From Berkiella sp964594635 (GTDB lineage: Bacteria; Pseudomonadota; Gammaproteobacteria; Berkiellales; Berkiellaceae): 64,000 nucleotides of DNA. Positions 62,566 to 64,000 of this stretch are shown piece after piece. Made by a program: the position numbers and the translations under genes. The notes under the pieces were generated by a model. The model saw only the letters and a program-made list of their open reading frames with translations, was not told where the DNA came from and made no database searches. The stretch's first letter is position 1. Each line of letters starts with the position of its first letter. The DNA is taken from positions 80,416 through 144,415 of the forward strand of contig CAZQMV010000008.1 in NCBI GenBank assembly GCA_964594635.1. The letters are read 5' to 3'.

Positions 62566-63402
62566 TTATGCGTGAGTAAGTTCTGGTATTGAGGCGGCAT
62601 AGGCGCTGATTGATTTCAGTTGGTTAATGGCAGTTTGGTTAAGGTTCTTTAAACGTTCTGCTTGTGATAGTCCCATACGAATATATTCAGCGTTCATTGA
62701 TTCAATATTTGCCAACACTAAAAGCTGGGGGACAGTCGCATTGTCGCGAATATTTCCTTCTTTATCGGGATTAGCATTCCGCCATTGTTTGGCGGTTAAT
62801 CCAAAAAGCGCAACATTCAATACGTCAGCTTCATTGGCATAGGCTAAGCTGGCTTGTTTACTGCTAACTAATTTGGGAATGATCTTATCTTTAATGGCAT
62901 CAGTATGGATGCGGTAGTTCAATTTAGAGAGTGCGCGATTGAGGTTCCATTCTTCTGATAGCCTTCGGCTTTCATCTTCTTTTAAGCGTTGGAACTCTTT
63001 TATTAGATAGAGTTTAAACTCAGGACTAAGCCAACTACCAAACTCGAACGCTATGTCTTTGTGAGCAAAGGTGCCGCCATAACGTCCTGGTTTTGCTATT
63101 AAGCCACGTGCATTGGTCTGATCGATCCACTTTTTGGAGGAAAGGAAGAAGCTATTTCGGCCTGCCTCATTTCTAATTCCCTCGAATTCGAGGGAATTAA
63201 AATCTGGGTTGTTAATTTGTTCCCAGACACCTAAAAAAAGTACAGTATCTTTAGCTTTAAGCCATTGTTCGATAAGAGCGCTTCCACCATCGAAGTTACG
63301 TACCATGTCCGTTAGACTGATGTAATCTTCCTGACTATGTTTGAATATGCTTATTTCAGTCCCTTGAACCTTTATTTTTGCTTCTTTTGCTTTTTGTACC
63401 AT
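62566..63402 (-). CDS. KilA-N domain protein
   Basis: This 278-aa protein begins with a KilA-N DNA-binding domain (residues 10-125): ISIFKHSQEDYISLTDMVRNFDGGSALIEQWLKAKDTVLFLGVWEQ and RYGGTFAHKDIAFEFGSWLSPEFKLYLIKEFQRLK. The C-terminal half is helical and of unknown role. The start is secure: AGGAGG 6 nt before the ATG. In phages and islands, such proteins are regulators or antirepressor-like. It is probably co-transcribed with int from the attR side, and the right arm-type repeat lies about 60 bp upstream. Confidence 0.88.
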   Translation of the reverse strand: MVQKAKEAKIKVQGTEISIFKHSQEDYISLTDMVRNFDGGSALIEQWLKAKDTVLFLGVWEQINNPDFNSLEFEGIRNEAGRNSFFLSSKKWIDQTNARGLIAKPGRYGGTFAHKDIAFEFGSWLSPEFKLYLIKEFQRLKEDESRRLSEEWNLNRALSKLNYRIHTDAIKDKIIPKLVSSKQASLAYANEADVLNVALFGLTAKQWRNANPDKEGNIRDNATVPQLLVLANIESMNAEYIRMGLSQAERLKNLNQTAINQLKSISAYAASIPELTHA

Positions 63403-63463
63403 GGGTAGCCTCCTACTGCTCGGCCAATTTTATAAAACTACTTCGTTCCCTGAAGACAGCTAA

Positions 63464-63490
63464 AGCGTATGTAACTTTTGTGAAACTTAC
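63464..63490 (+). repeat. Putative integrase arm-type site, right
   Basis: AGCGTATGTAACTTTTG is identical to the left site and in the same orientation, then TGAAACTTAC. It lies 105 bp inside attR and about 60 bp upstream of the KilA-N start. Confidence 0.65.
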
Positions 63491-63594
63491 GTGCGTGATC
63501 TTCTGCGGATGCGTGTGTATACTAGCGCGCAACTCACTGTAAAATCAATAGGTTTTAATGTTCTTGGATGTGCGTAGAAGTAAAGCTTAAAGGA

Positions 63595-63639
63595 CTTTCA
63601 CGGCGGTAACAGGGGTTCGAATCCCCTTGGGGACGCCAT
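63595..63639 (+). repeat. attR: 45-bp partial tRNA-Glu copy
   Basis: This is an exact copy of the 3' part of tRNA-Glu from the anticodon loop to CCA plus one base. No 5' half is present, so it is a remnant, not a gene. Confidence 0.95.
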
Positions 63640-64000
63640 CATTAGATTTTGTTAGCTTCGCTTTGCGAAGCGTTGCAAAATCTTATGTCCGCCATAGCTT
63701 TCTAGCGTAGGTAGACTGCCTGAATATTCTCCCTAATTTGGTAATGCACTTAATCGTAACGCGATTAGTGATGCCTACTGCGTAGCTGACCATTCTATAA
63801 AATCTCGAAATTCAAATTTACTAATCTAATTATTTAAAGCGCCTAATTATGTGTAATAGCGAAGCAGGACTGTTTCAGCTTATTACCTAATTCATTTATT
63901 CGTTTCGCAAAACGTTATAAATCTTAGGCTCTTCCCTAAATCAGAGGGCACTTCAGTTTACGAACATAGTACTTTAACTCTTAATCTATAGTTCTCAAAA
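63640..64000. other. Chromosome beyond attR, no gene seen
   Basis: These 361 bp have no ORF that I can support. At 63644-63683 there is a long imperfect hairpin (AGATTTTG and GCTTCGC pairing with GCGAAGC and CAAAATCT). Before integration it would have lain directly behind tRNA-Glu and may be its old processing or termination structure, although no T tract follows. Confidence 0.5.

Larger units (their letters stand above)
56274..63639. mobile_element. Integrated phage-satellite-like element (about 7.3 kb)
   Basis: The element is bounded by exact 45-bp repeats of the tRNA-Glu 3' half. It carries an integrase and KilA-N gene at the right end, an AlpA-like regulator, a replication-type ATPase and a terminase-small-subunit-like gene. 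There are no capsid, portal, tail or lysis genes. That content resembles phage-inducible chromosomal islands or P4-like satellites. Four small genes for double-glycine-leader peptides are cargo between the terminase-like gene and the integrase. The left and centre look visibly more AT-rich than the flanking chromosome, which was not computed. Confidence 0.85.

Noticed and set aside
56274..63639. Decayed prophage as the explanation of the island
   Set aside because: Both att sites are intact, all genes are open, and no remnant capsid, tail or lysis genes remain; a satellite-type element fits better.

Overview
The window is about 64 kb of a moderately AT-rich gammaproteobacterial chromosome. 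The gene set (LapBCE/LapG/LapD adhesin-control system, MlaA, RssB-like PP2C regulator, PurU, HrpA, several MFS carriers, autotransporters) and the Sec and outer-membrane proteins mark a Gram-negative gammaproteobacterium. A Legionellales-like host is my inference; there is no rRNA here to settle it.

Layout. (a) 1-4515: two tandem autotransporters, the first cut by the window edge. (b) 4592-13296: housekeeping and unknown genes: a hotdog thioesterase, a histidine-less Hpt-like protein, purU, a dacB/MscS pair and two overlapping MFS carriers. (c) 13434-17841: a TolC/adaptor/ATPase/permease operon, a complete MacAB-TolC-type pump. (d) 17972-34358: a class II amidotransferase, glpD, an M61 peptidase with PDZ domain, hrpA, a 1368-aa membrane protein of unknown role, a phosphate-selective-type porin, mlaA and a second porin. 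(e) 34543-45535: a surface-adhesion control region. It starts with an RssB-like phosphatase whose receiver domain lacks the phospho-acceptor Asp, and a STAS partner. These are followed by a LapBC-type type I secretion pair, a LuxR-type regulator, the outer-membrane channel LapE, the periplasmic protease LapG and its degenerate GGDEF/EAL receptor LapD. No giant LapA-type adhesin is in the window. (f) 45611-54502: an MFS carrier, a lipoprotein, a second type I exporter with an intact C39 peptidase (CvaA/CvaB type), a lipid phosphatase and other small enzymes and carriers. (g) 54631-56317: gltX, tRNA-Ala(GGC), tRNA-Glu(UUC).

(h) 56274-63639: a compact integrated element of about 7.3 kb in the 3' half of tRNA-Glu, bounded by an exact 45-bp direct repeat. 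It carries an AlpA-like HTH protein, a replication-type ATPase, a terminase-small-subunit-like protein, a KilA-N protein and a tyrosine integrase, but no capsid or tail genes. That is the gene content of a phage satellite (PICI/P4-like). Its cargo is four small genes whose products all begin with a 15-residue double-glycine-type leader (M-R-x-L-x3-E-[ILM]-x2-[IV]-[SN]-G-[GSA]). Such leaders are removed by C39-peptidase ABC exporters, and an intact one lies in the host chromosome about 9-12 kb away. The hypothesis I regard as the most novel in the window is a satellite that carries secreted peptides and uses the host's exporter.

Two non-coding structures also stand out. A dispersed intergenic hairpin repeat of about 95-100 bp occurs four times (17861, 32962, 42464, and inverted at 43320), with compensatory base changes in its central stem. 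A separate strongly structured sequence lies just upstream of lapD (43452-43546).
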